Shown here piece after piece: positions 1 through 7,154 of a DNA stretch of 11,372 nt. The DNA lies in assembly GCA_002483085.1 (NCBI GenBank), contig DLHF01000008.1, positions 1-11,372 of the forward strand, read 5' to 3'. The notes under the pieces were generated by a model that worked only from the letters and a program-made list of their open reading frames with translations, was not told where the DNA came from and did not search any database. Source of the DNA: Ignavibacteria bacterium UBA7675 (GTDB lineage: Bacteria > Bacteroidota > Ignavibacteria > Kapaibacteriales > UB7675). The position numbers and the translations under genes are program-made. Within the stretch, counting starts at the first letter, position 1; each line of letters begins with the position of its first letter.

Positions 1-462
1 CTCGTGTTCGCCCCGCACATGAAGCACAATGCGGCTAGTGATCAGCAGATGCAGCTTTGGGCAGACCGACAACAGAGCTGCAACATCGGGTGCGGCCTCG
101 ACGATTTGCTCGAAATTATCGAGCACAAGCAGCGTATGGCGGCGTTGCAGAAATGCCAGCAGTGAATCGCGTACAGGTACCGAGCCTTCTATTTGCACAT
201 CAAGGGCATGAGCTATAGCGAGCAACACGAGCCCGGGATCAGTGACATGAGCAAGAGGTACGAAAAAAATTCCATCGGTAAAGTGCCCGGCTATCAGTGA
301 CGCTATGTGTATAGCTAAGCGGGTTTTGCCCATGCCACCCGGACCGGTAAGGGTGAGCAGGTGAATATTTTCGGCCAGCAGCAACCGGCTCAGGCCTTCA
401 GTCTCACGTTCACGACCAATAATAGGTGTCGACTGGGCAGGAAAAACAGAGCGTGTAGTCAT
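1..462 (-). CDS. STAND/NB-ARC-type ATPase regulator, N-terminal 154 residues (cut by left edge)
   Basis: The visible part is the ATPase head of a STAND-family protein, as found in AfsR/LuxR-like signal-responsive regulators. An N-terminal TPIIGRERE motif (residues 12-20) precedes a Walker A GPGGMGKT (40-47). A Walker B LLVLDNFE (111-118) and an ITSR sensor-type motif (141-144) follow. In this family the NTPase acts as a nucleotide-driven switch, usually followed by TPR-like repeats and sometimes by a DNA-binding domain; that part lies outside the window. The frame is open to base 1. ATG at 462 is chosen because the GRERE motif follows directly and no other ATG lies in frame before the upstream stop. 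The ribosome site is weak. A TATAAT sits on the minus strand at 513-508, about 46 bases upstream, without a clear -35 box. No other domain precedes the ATPase, so any DNA-binding domain must be C-terminal. It lies 96 bases after the response regulator on the same strand, so joint transcription is possible but not shown. Confidence 0.85.
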   Translation of the reverse strand, partial: MTTRSVFPAQSTPIIGRERETEGLSRLLLAENIHLLTLTGPGGMGKTRLAIHIASLIAGHFTDGIFFVPLAHVTDPGLVLLAIAHALDVQIEGSVPVRDSLLAFLQRRHTLLVLDNFEQIVEAAPDVAALLSVCPKLHLLITSRIVLHVRGEHE

Positions 463-558
463 ACATAGGACGGCTGTAAAAAAGTAATCATGCCGCCAAA
501 ATACGCAATTATAGCGTGATTATGCACGATGATCGGGAGAGCGACTGGCTGCCAGCGT

Positions 559-999
559 CTATGAAGACGACTTGTTCAGGAGCATCCAGTAAAGACCGAG
601 GTTTGAGACAGCATGGATAAAACTGTCAAAATCAACGGGTTTTACGATGTAGCTATTGGCTCCCAGCTCATAACATCGCTTAATATCGGGGTCTTCGGCT
701 GATGATGTAAGAATAACTACTGGAATAATCCGTAGCCGCTCATTCGATTTTATGTGCTCCAGTACCTCAATCCCGCCGATTTTAGGCATTTTTAGATCAA
801 GTAGTATTACTCTTGGGAGGTTGTTGATATCTCTTTTGCTGAAATCTCCCTGGCCGTGTAGAAAATCTAACAAAAGAGAACCATCCTTCAGGTGAATGAG
901 ATTATTTGCCAGATTCTTTTTTTTAAGAGCTCGAATAGTCAGTATTGCATCATCGGGATTGTCTTCTGCCAGCAGAATTTCCACTTCCTGATATTCCAT
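559..999 (-). CDS. Rcp1-type single-domain response regulator
   Basis: This 146-residue protein is almost entirely one CheY-like receiver domain. The acidic pair is E12-D13, the phospho-acceptor is D68 in the strand VILLDLKMP, the switch Thr is T98 (VVILTSS) and the conserved Lys is K120 before P121. All catalytic positions are intact. The loop after alpha-1/beta-2 (about residues 38-61) is longer than in CheY, as in the Rcp1 family that partners phytochrome-type kinases. There is no output domain, so it probably acts by protein contact or as a phosphorelay carrier. The start is well supported: AGGAGG on the minus strand at 1011-1006 lies six bases before ATG. It begins 15 bases after the stop of the hybrid kinase, so the two are almost certainly one operon and a cognate pair. 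The cognate pairing is inferred from position and from the phytochrome-like look of the kinase's second core. Confidence 0.95.
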   Translation of the reverse strand: MEYQEVEILLAEDNPDDAILTIRALKKKNLANNLIHLKDGSLLLDFLHGQGDFSKRDINNLPRVILLDLKMPKIGGIEVLEHIKSNERLRIIPVVILTSSAEDPDIKRCYELGANSYIVKPVDFDSFIHAVSNLGLYWMLLNKSSS

Positions 1000-1014
1000 A
1001 GCATTCCTCCTGCA

Positions 1015-3513
1015 TTATGTAGATGTCTTGTTGGTTCCTATTGAAAAATAAAATGATGATCCTTTGCCGAGTACAGACGTTGCCCACACGCTGCCGTTGT
1101 GCTTATCAATAATACGCTGTACAAGAGCAAGCCCCATGCCAGTTCCCTCGAACTCATCGGCAGCGTGCAGCCGCTGAAAAACACCGAAGAGTTTTGTATA
1201 ATATTTCATATCGAATCCAGTGCCATTGTCTGTAATGCAATAGACGGTGTCGCCGTGACGGTCTCGAAATGAACTAACGGCCACTGTGGGCTGTGCTTCC
1301 AAGCTGGAATACTTAATTGCATTGCCCATGAGGTTGATAAGGACATGCTCTATCAGGTGTGTGTCGGCTACAACCGGTAGTAGGGGATATACGGTTACTT
1401 TCGCAGAGGGGGGAATAGAGCTTCGCAGTACGGCAACGGCTGAATGGGCAAGGTTTGTCATATTGACCTTTTTCTTATGAAGCCGCTGTTTGTCTAATTG
1501 TGCTAAGGCGATGAGTCCATCGATAAGCTGCCCCATCCTTTTCGCATTCTGTGCTACTGCCTCCATCATCTGAAGATCTTCGTTCTCCAAACGCGTACTG
1601 TATTCTTCCGCAAGTATGCGTGTGTATGCAATAATTGCGCGCAGCGGCGCACGAAGATCGTGCGATACAGAGTAGCTGAATGCCTGAAGATCACTGTTGA
1701 TTCTCGCTAATTCGCTGTTCTTTCTTGCGAGCTCGTTCTTGTGTTTTTTTCGCTCTTCTACTACAGCGAGCAGCAACTGGATGCGCGTAACAAGCTCCTC
1801 GGGATGAAACGGTTTGAACAGGTATTCATCTGCCTTTGCTTCCCGTCCTTTCAGCATCGTTTCGCGGTGGGTAAGGGCAGCGAGAAGTACAACAATGATA
1901 GCGGATGTATCTGGGCGGAGCTTGATTGTCCTGCATACTTCGATGCCATCTTTGTGTGGCATCATCACATCCGCTATGACGAGGTCTGGCTTCCAGGAGC
2001 GCACAAGCTCAAGTGCCTTGTTGCCGTCCTTGGCTGTCTGTATGTTGCAAAAATTGCGAAGCAGCGATACGATATACGCTTGCAGCTCTTCATTATTCTC
2101 GCATACGAGTACCTTCGGAAAGCTCTCGGTTTCAGTTGCAGAGATTGCGATACTGCTGTCCCGCAGTTCCGGCTGTTGATACGGCGGCATCAGAGCCGTT
2201 TGGCTGTTTGTGGCAGTTTCCGTGTTGTCCTTTATCGGAGGGGCTACACACTCTACAGTAAACACAGAGCCTTTGCCTACCGCGCTTTTTACCGATACCT
2301 TGCCGCCCAGGAGTTCGGCAAATTCCTTTACTATAGCCAAGCCAAGACCAGTGCCCTCAAATTTGCGCGTAGACGCCCCTTCTACTTGGCAAAATTTCTG
2401 AAAAAGCTGTTTTATTACGGGCTTGGCAATGCCAATTCCGGTATCGGCCACTGATAGCCGGAGCTTTTTTTGGCGCATTGTGCAGCGGATATCTATCCGC
2501 CCGCCGGTGGGCGTAAACTTTACGGCATTTGATAACAAATTAAACAGAATGCGCTCGAACAAATGGCGATCTGTTGCCACTGTTTGGTGTTGTGGCTCTA
2601 TGCGGCAGGAATAGCTAATGCCTTTGGCTTTCATAGCTGGCGCAAAGCCGTCTACAACGGAGCATATCAGCGAGCCTACGTGTATAGCTTCGGACTGCAC
2701 TTCTATCTTCCCGGCCTCGATTTTTGCGAAATCGAGCAGGTCAATTACCATTTGCAACAGCCGTATTGCGTTGTTGTGCACAGTGTGGAGCAAAGGTACA
2801 TGCTGATCGGGAACACTGCCATTTCTGCCGTTTAGCATGGACTCTATTGGGGCAATGATCAGCGACAGAGGAGTGCACAGTTCATGTGAAACATTGGCAA
2901 AGAATGCACTTCTTATCTTATCAGCTTCCCGCAACTGCGCGTTTGCTGCCTGAAGCTGCTGAGCGCGCAGGGAAATTTCTATTTCCATTTCCTCGGTTCG
3001 AGTTCTATATTCTTCTGCGAGTATGCCATGCTGTTGTTCTTGCTGCTTCAGATGCATATATTCCGTAATGTCTTCCACGTGGTGGACGATGTACAGCAGG
3101 TTGTTGTCGGCGTCTACCACGGGTGAATTCAGCGAGCTCCAGTACCGCTCTTCAAAGCCTACTCCTTCCGATTCCGGTCGCGCTATATCGTAGCGCTGTA
3201 CGGCCATTGCATCAGGTGTTTTATGCTGAATAACGCGGTTCAGCGAGGCTCGCAGGTTCAGAACCCAAGTTGCGTCAGGGGTAGCTGGATTATCTGGGAA
3301 AAGGTCGAATATAGAGCGGCCTACTATCTCTTCCCGTGTTCTCATGGACGCCTGCTGATAGGCATTAGAAAGAGCTATAACCCTCAGGTCGGGCGATAGC
3401 ACCATATAAAGACTCGGTATCAACTCAAACAATAGCCGAAAGTCCGGTTCTGTAGTATTGTGTCGTTTCATTTCGTTGATTTTTAGATCATCTCTGCACT
3501 GTACTGCTATCAT
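1015..3513 (-). CDS. hybrid sensor histidine kinase with two kinase cores (PAS-HK-REC-HK)
   Basis: This 832-residue protein has no membrane segment and is probably cytoplasmic. Domains in order: PAS (about 22-150); a helical coiled linker (151-200); a first HisKA with H210 in SHELCTPL; a first HATPase (about 311-425) with N329, D357-x-G-x-G and GTGLG (387-391); a receiver (about 467-583) with D515 and K567; a short charged coil (584-610); a second HisKA with H618 in SHDLRAPL; and a second HATPase (about 715-828) with N731, D762-N-G-T-G and GTGMG (790-794). The second core resembles phytochrome-type kinases, which suits the Rcp1-like regulator 15 bases downstream. Oddities: the first H-box has Cys213 where Arg is usual, and the receiver has Asn473 and Ala545 where Asp and Thr/Ser are usual. 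ATG 3513 has only a weak GAAGAA ribosome site. Met15 (3471) is an alternative start that would leave the PAS domain intact. The PAS ligand cannot be told from sequence. Confidence 0.93.
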   Translation of the reverse strand: MIAVQCRDDLKINEMKRHNTTEPDFRLLFELIPSLYMVLSPDLRVIALSNAYQQASMRTREEIVGRSIFDLFPDNPATPDATWVLNLRASLNRVIQHKTPDAMAVQRYDIARPESEGVGFEERYWSSLNSPVVDADNNLLYIVHHVEDITEYMHLKQQEQQHGILAEEYRTRTEEMEIEISLRAQQLQAANAQLREADKIRSAFFANVSHELCTPLSLIIAPIESMLNGRNGSVPDQHVPLLHTVHNNAIRLLQMVIDLLDFAKIEAGKIEVQSEAIHVGSLICSVVDGFAPAMKAKGISYSCRIEPQHQTVATDRHLFERILFNLLSNAVKFTPTGGRIDIRCTMRQKKLRLSVADTGIGIAKPVIKQLFQKFCQVEGASTRKFEGTGLGLAIVKEFAELLGGKVSVKSAVGKGSVFTVECVAPPIKDNTETATNSQTALMPPYQQPELRDSSIAISATETESFPKVLVCENNEELQAYIVSLLRNFCNIQTAKDGNKALELVRSWKPDLVIADVMMPHKDGIEVCRTIKLRPDTSAIIVVLLAALTHRETMLKGREAKADEYLFKPFHPEELVTRIQLLLAVVEERKKHKNELARKNSELARINSDLQAFSYSVSHDLRAPLRAIIAYTRILAEEYSTRLENEDLQMMEAVAQNAKRMGQLIDGLIALAQLDKQRLHKKKVNMTNLAHSAVAVLRSSIPPSAKVTVYPLLPVVADTHLIEHVLINLMGNAIKYSSLEAQPTVAVSSFRDRHGDTVYCITDNGTGFDMKYYTKLFGVFQRLHAADEFEGTGMGLALVQRIIDKHNGSVWATSVLGKGSSFYFSIGTNKTST

Positions 3514-4126
3514 CGTTCTTCACGAGCTGACTATATGATGTCTCTTGGCTGTAGAGCCAAGCACCGCAATAGCCAGCACGACGTTATATCAGTGATGTAC
3601 CATAGCAGCTAATGCTGTATCCTACTGATGTCGGATATCCTGTGGCCCGTTATCCGAATACGCGATTCCCGCAATCGCTTCATTCTTTTGTACATACGCA
3701 GTTCTGTACCGATACCCTTACACTCTTATAGACCGATAGATTCTGTTGCAGGATTCCCTTGCTGTTATAGTGGCCGACCAGAATGAATAACCACCGTAAG
3801 CATAAATACGCGAATACAAAGAAACTACAGTCATGTATTTTAGATAAAGACAACTATCCGGTTTTAGACTGTCACTTTTGTCATGTTTTGTGCAGTCTGT
3901 GTTCTGTTGTCGTGGTCGCACGTGAGAATATGAGAGGGGTTCTTGTGTTCGTAATCTGGCGTCGAGCTATTGTCGTACTAGTATCGCAGGCCCTCTTTGG
4001 CTTTATTCCGGTGGACATTATGCGCTTGTATTTCCGGACGCGAACACCCCTTTGTTTTCCTGATTCTTCGGCGCGAGGAATCGCGCGGCCTACGCAATCT
4101 CGCAGGCGGGTAACGCAGCTACAGCA
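3514..4126. other. gene-poor intergenic region with small inverted repeats
   Basis: No convincing gene is seen in these 613 bases between the kinase start and the acetyltransferase stop. The region should hold the kinase promoter, but no clear -35/-10 pair stands out. Small inverted repeats are present. One is CTTGGCT/AGCCAAG (3544-3561, 4-base loop), 30 bases before the kinase start. Another is TCGGATA/TATCCGA (3631-3657). A third is GCGATT/AATCGC (3662-3678). A 9-bp stem with one G-U pair lies at 4062-4082, near the acetyltransferase 3' end. A 136-codon plus-strand reading frame at 3783-4193 and a 67-codon minus-strand frame at 3718-3921 look accidental. Confidence 0.5.
3544..3561. repeat. 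short perfect inverted repeat upstream of the hybrid kinase
   Basis: The arms CTTGGCT and AGCCAAG are separated by GTAG, giving a 7-bp stem with a 4-base loop. It ends 30 bases before the kinase ATG on the minus strand. No T-run follows on either strand, so it is not a standard terminator. It could be a leader hairpin in the kinase mRNA or a protein-binding site; nothing in the sequence decides between these. Confidence 0.4.
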
Positions 4127-4975
4127 TCAGGATTTCGACCGAAAGCGATATTCTGTAAAATCACAGACAGGGCGAAAACCAATGCGCTGGTAGATGCTGT
4201 TGGATGTAGGATTTGCCAGGTCGGTAAACAACACGCAGGATTTATATCCGCTGTCGAGTAAGTGCTGGCTCAGTGCTGCTGTGCATGCGCTTGCGTAGCC
4301 ATGAGCGCGGAATTCAGCGGGAGTATAGACAAAGTTTACCGTGCAGACATTGCGCGTAGGCCGGGCGCGGGCTGCCATCGACACAGGCCGCTCGTTGTTC
4401 CAGATGAATAGCTCTTTGTCAGCAATCTTGTGTTCTACAAAAGCTTGCATATTGCGAGCCGGAGTCTCGGGTGTAGCTTCCCGGACGAATTCTTCGCTCC
4501 ACCGGGTGAGTATATCGGTATCCGCTTCTGTTGCTACGCGGAATGTACCTGGGGGCTGTGGAAGAGGGACGACGGTATCCAACTGGTACAACCGCATGTT
4601 CATCGCTTCGAAAACGTCGGCATCGTGCAGCGAAGCATAAATTTCTGCAAATGCTGTGGCCACAGCAGTGCGCGCCGCTACACCCGGAACCGCGATTTGG
4701 CTTTCCTGGATATTGCGAGCAATAAGCTCAAGAGCTTCTCGGTTTTCTTCCACATCTCCTGCGATCTGTAGATTGTAGGGAGGCGTCATAAGCGCTGCAA
4801 CTGCTATGGTTCCCCCGGAGTGGATAGCTGCGCAGTACGGTGTAGCTGTGTAGGGCTGTTGCCCTGCCCGCAAAGCAACGCCAAGCATCAGACTGTTGAC
4901 GACTTCGTTGGTTTCCAACGTACCTTGGACATCGGCCAGAAATGCTACCGGGTTGGAATAGGTATGCAGAGTCAT
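4127..4975 (-). CDS. GNAT-family N-acetyltransferase
   Basis: The protein (282 residues from the chosen start) is a two-part GNAT enzyme that would transfer an acetyl group from acetyl-CoA to an amine; the substrate is unknown. The C-terminal half (about 145-282) carries the acetyl-CoA motif, V-Y-T-P-x-x-x-R-x-x-G-Y-A (about 216-228), followed by the usual helix. The closing motif NPTSNSIYQRIGF (about 255-267) is typical of FR47-like members. The N-terminal part (1-140) is a diverged region that in this family packs against the catalytic half. The ATG at 4975 is preferred: it gives a start MTLHTYSNPVAFL like relatives, whereas ATG 5014 adds 13 residues coded by an AT-rich stretch that looks more like a leader. 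Neither start has a strong ribosome site. It lies 66 bases after the repeat protein's stop on the same strand, so an operon is possible. No signal peptide or membrane segment is seen. Confidence 0.88.
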   Translation of the reverse strand: MTLHTYSNPVAFLADVQGTLETNEVVNSLMLGVALRAGQQPYTATPYCAAIHSGGTIAVAALMTPPYNLQIAGDVEENREALELIARNIQESQIAVPGVAARTAVATAFAEIYASLHDADVFEAMNMRLYQLDTVVPLPQPPGTFRVATEADTDILTRWSEEFVREATPETPARNMQAFVEHKIADKELFIWNNERPVSMAARARPTRNVCTVNFVYTPAEFRAHGYASACTAALSQHLLDSGYKSCVLFTDLANPTSNSIYQRIGFRPVCDFTEYRFRSKS

Positions 4976-5041
4976 AGAGCACCAAATAAAATAGTATGTT
5001 CTACCAATATACATTGTTGCGGCAAAGACGGCAATGCTAGG

Positions 5042-6607
5042 TTATTTTTCGGGTGGAAATAGTGTGCGGCTGTTGGTGGTGCCACAGTGGCGCACCATGC
5101 TGGCAAACACTCGCGAGACTGGCTCGCGTTGCAGACGGCTTTCTACCCAGAACAGCACTTCGGCCATACCTAAAGGCTCTTGTTCACTGCTGTGCAGTAG
5201 CGCTACGAGACCACTGCGCAGCCCGCCAAATATCCGGCGCTCATCGGCAATGCCGGTGCTGCCTATGAGGGTTCCCATGCTCTTTATGACAATCTGCTCT
5301 AATGCGCCCTCGGCTCCGAGTTTCTTTAGGTAGTGCCGCGCCGAGCGCATCTGTGTGTCGAGAATATCGATATTGCCCAGCTCGAAATGTGCGATCAGGC
5401 TGAACACCCGTGCAAAACCGAGAAGGTCGCGTTTGAGCTCTATCCGATTTTCGCCGAGTATGTTGTTGATATAGTTCAGGCATTGTGCATAGTGTCCAGC
5501 CAGAAAGTAGTACACGCTACAATTGTGATACAGCGTGATAGACGATGCTGGCTCTATGAGCTCTGCGTACATGTGCAGGCAGCGCTCAATATCGGCGATA
5601 ACATCTGTGCATCCTTCCACATTGCCCCGGTTCAGATAAAAGAGCAGTTCGATATTCCACAACTCTTTCAGAAACCGGAATTCCGTTTCGGCATTTGCTA
5701 CGGCACGGCGCCGGAACTCCGAGGCAATAGCTGCGAACTCGGCTTCGCTTCCAGTGTCGAGAAGGCAGTTTAGGTAATTTTGTAGATAGCGTAGATACTG
5801 CACCGGATATTCTTCGATCATCAGTGGATGCTGCTGCCACAGGTGGACGGCGCTGCCAAACTGCTCGTGTGCTGTTTCGGCCATGCCGGTAAGCAGGGCA
5901 TGAGTGCCGAGAATGTTGTGCGCTGCCATTTGTGCAGTAAAAGGAAGGGACTGGCTTTTGCTTCCGGTGTCGAGCGCCGCAATGATACTGTTCATATGCT
6001 CCCTGTCGGCGGCTGTAGGTGTAGCTGTGTAGCGTGCTGCCGTGATCTGCATGGTATCGGCCAACTCGCGGTAGGTGTTGATAAGCTGGAGCGTGTCCAT
6101 GATATGCTGTTGCCTGCTGTACAGAGCCTTGAGATCGCTTTCAAATGTTTGGTTGATATGCCGGAACAGCAGTGCCCGCTCTCGTGTAATGAGTTCTAAC
6201 AGAATCGGGTATTGGTCGGTTGCTTCGGCCTTCTTACGCGCGCGTTCTAATACTTTGGCAGCGTGCTGATACAAGCCGCGTTCAGTAAGCACATCGGCAT
6301 GGGCGATAAGGCGATACAGTACCATTGACGAACGCCGGTCGGTTGTGTACAGCGCCAAGCTGTCGAGTACCTGCTCCGTAAGCTGGTTTTTGATATACGC
6401 CAATTGTCCTGCAAATGGCTCATCCCGCACGATTGCCGCCAATACCCGGCTGTTATCAGGTTTTCGGCGCTCGATGAGCTCGAATAGGCGCATACAGTGG
6501 TTGCCGCGCTTTTTATCGTACAATGATGCCGAGAGCTTAAAATACCGCTTTTCCTGTCCAGACATTGTCGCCACGAGGCGCAGTAGTTGATCCGAAGTGC
6601 TTCGCAT
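5042..6607 (-). CDS. helical-repeat (TPR-like) protein of the 'EKRYFKL' family, function unknown
   Basis: This is a 521-residue, Leu/Ala-rich, almost entirely alpha-helical protein with paired-helix spacing like tetratricopeptide repeats. The N-terminus (LLRLVATMSGQEKRYFKLSA, residues 8-27) matches a motif I recall from long, uncharacterised proteins of Bacteroidota and related phyla. These start with a short SKL-like helix and an EKRYFK box, then continue as degenerate helical repeats. No catalytic motif, signal peptide or transmembrane segment is visible, so a cytoplasmic scaffold or protein-binding role is the most that can be said. The ATG at 6607 is preceded by AGAAGG on the minus strand (6616-6611), a close but usable ribosome site. 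It is the first gene leftward from the divergent intergenic region, with the acetyltransferase behind it. Existence is certain; function is not known. Confidence 0.9.
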   Translation of the reverse strand: MRSTSDQLLRLVATMSGQEKRYFKLSASLYDKKRGNHCMRLFELIERRKPDNSRVLAAIVRDEPFAGQLAYIKNQLTEQVLDSLALYTTDRRSSMVLYRLIAHADVLTERGLYQHAAKVLERARKKAEATDQYPILLELITRERALLFRHINQTFESDLKALYSRQQHIMDTLQLINTYRELADTMQITAARYTATPTAADREHMNSIIAALDTGSKSQSLPFTAQMAAHNILGTHALLTGMAETAHEQFGSAVHLWQQHPLMIEEYPVQYLRYLQNYLNCLLDTGSEAEFAAIASEFRRRAVANAETEFRFLKELWNIELLFYLNRGNVEGCTDVIADIERCLHMYAELIEPASSITLYHNCSVYYFLAGHYAQCLNYINNILGENRIELKRDLLGFARVFSLIAHFELGNIDILDTQMRSARHYLKKLGAEGALEQIVIKSMGTLIGSTGIADERRIFGGLRSGLVALLHSSEQEPLGMAEVLFWVESRLQREPVSRVFASMVRHCGTTNSRTLFPPEK

Positions 6608-6650
6608 ATTCCTTCTATCAATAGTTGAAGTTGCCGAGAGTTTATAGCAC

Positions 6651-6690
6651 GGGCGTCGCTGTTACTGGTGCTTCGTCGCTGTCACCGGTC
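6651..6690. repeat. imperfect 20-bp tandem repeat, two copies
   Basis: Two adjacent 20-base units (6651-6670 and 6671-6690) share the core CGTCGCTGTtACtGGT, matching at 14 of 16 core positions. The first unit starts 44 bases upstream of the helical-repeat gene's start codon. Two copies one to two helical turns apart are compatible with a regulator binding site, but nothing else supports that reading. Confidence 0.45.
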
Positions 6691-6831
6691 GCACTACCGC
6701 AGCGGCATTGGCCGACCGCGCGGCGCTCGTCTGTGTATCATCACTGCAAGAACAATGCGGCGGACGAGCCTATGATAATTGCAGCGCGGTGCAACGACCA
6801 AACGCGATGGCAACGACCGAACATGAAAAAC

Positions 6832-6849
6832 TTCGTTGAAAACAACGAA
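6832..6849. promoter_or_regulatory. 18-bp perfect palindrome TTCGTTG-AAAA-CAACGAA
   Basis: The 7-bp arms match exactly around an AAAA centre. On the minus strand the stem is followed by GTTTTTC, which resembles a weak terminator, yet no minus-strand gene lies upstream of it. In a divergent promoter region a dyad of this size is more easily read as an operator. It sits 306 bases before the plus-strand orphan gene and 225 bases before the leftward gene. Confidence 0.4.
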
Positions 6850-6940
6850 CTATGTGTACAAGTGTACGCCGGGCGAGGTTGCTCCGTGCATTTGCCTGCC
6901 GCTGCCTCCTATTCGCTGCAATAATAATGCCCTGTATTTT

Positions 6941-7056
6941 ATCGAAAACCAAATAAAGAGGTACAGGTAAACACAGCTTTTATCACAGTAATGCTGGGTA
7001 CTGTGGGCTGCATGCTGGCCGCAGCGCGAAGACAAAGGCGGCATCGAAAACCAAAT
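6941..7056. repeat. 14-bp direct repeat ATCGAAAACCAAAT, two copies 102 bases apart
   Basis: Identical copies lie at 6941-6954 and 7043-7056, upstream of the orphan gene at 7155. The flanks do not match, so the identity is limited to exactly these 14 bases. A perfect 14-mer recurring at this distance is unlikely by chance in about 550 bases. It could mark paired binding sites for a regulator. No known consensus is recognised. Confidence 0.5.
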
Positions 7057-7067
7057 TTTATGCAAAA

Positions 7068-7087
7068 GAGCGGTTTTAAAGCCGCTC
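7068..7087 (+). other. leader hairpin upstream of the first orphan gene
   Basis: GAGCGGT and GCCGCTC pair as a 7-bp stem (one G-U on the plus strand) around TTTAAA. It ends 57 bases before the SD site of the gene at 7155 and would lie in its 5' leader if transcription starts upstream of it. Read on the minus strand it is followed by TTTTG, so a minus-strand terminator is the alternative, although no minus-strand gene feeds into it. Confidence 0.4.
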
Positions 7088-7144
7088 CGTTCTGTGCAGA
7101 TTTGTGGTGTAGTCATTATTCTTCTCAACAGAGATATGCTTTTT

Positions 7145-7150
7145 GGAGGT
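7145..7150 (+). promoter_or_regulatory. Shine-Dalgarno site GGAGGT of the 145-residue orphan gene
   Basis: GGAGGT lies four bases before ATG 7155. It decides the start: the frame could formally begin at TTG 7143, but that codon overlaps the ribosome site, so ATG 7155 is the real start. Confidence 0.85.
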
Positions 7151-7154
7151 CAGT

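Larger units (their letters stand above)
6608..7154. other. divergent intergenic region with several short repeats and palindromes
   Basis: These 547 bases separate the leftward helical-repeat gene from the rightward 145-residue orphan gene, so promoters for both should lie here. I see no gene in it. It contains a 20-bp imperfect tandem repeat (6651-6690) and a long-loop inverted repeat GCTCGTC/GACGAGC (6725-6769). A 9-bp direct repeat GCAACGACC occurs at 6791 and 6810. An 18-bp palindrome lies at 6832-6849. GTGTAC occurs twice (6854 and 6862). A 14-bp direct repeat starts at 6941 and 7043. A hairpin lies at 7068-7087. Open frames on both strands here (for example 6625-6924 plus, 6850-7128 minus) have no ribosome site and low-complexity, Arg/Ser/His-rich translations, so I treat them as chance. 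Confidence 0.5.

Noticed and set aside
508..513. TATAAT on the minus strand as a promoter of the STAND gene
   Set aside because: The position is plausible but there is no -35 box at suitable spacing, so it is mentioned only in the gene entry.
1741..2454. 237-codon plus-strand open frame
   Set aside because: It lies fully antisense to the receiver and first ATPase domain of the hybrid kinase, whose motifs are unmistakable; no ribosome site and no recognisable domain.
2992..3012. GGTTCGAGTTC, similar to a tRNA T-loop
   Set aside because: It lies inside the kinase reading frame and no acceptor, D or anticodon arms can be built around it.
3783..4193. 136-codon plus-strand open frame with a hydrophobic stretch in the middle
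   Set aside because: No ribosome site, Arg/Cys/His-rich biased translation, and its end overlaps the acetyltransferase 3' end on the other strand. A short membrane peptide starting at the internal ATG (3930) cannot be excluded but is unsupported.
6625..6924. 99-codon plus-strand open frame starting with TTG
   Set aside because: No ribosome site, low-complexity Arg/Ser/Pro translation, and it spans the repeats of the divergent intergenic region.
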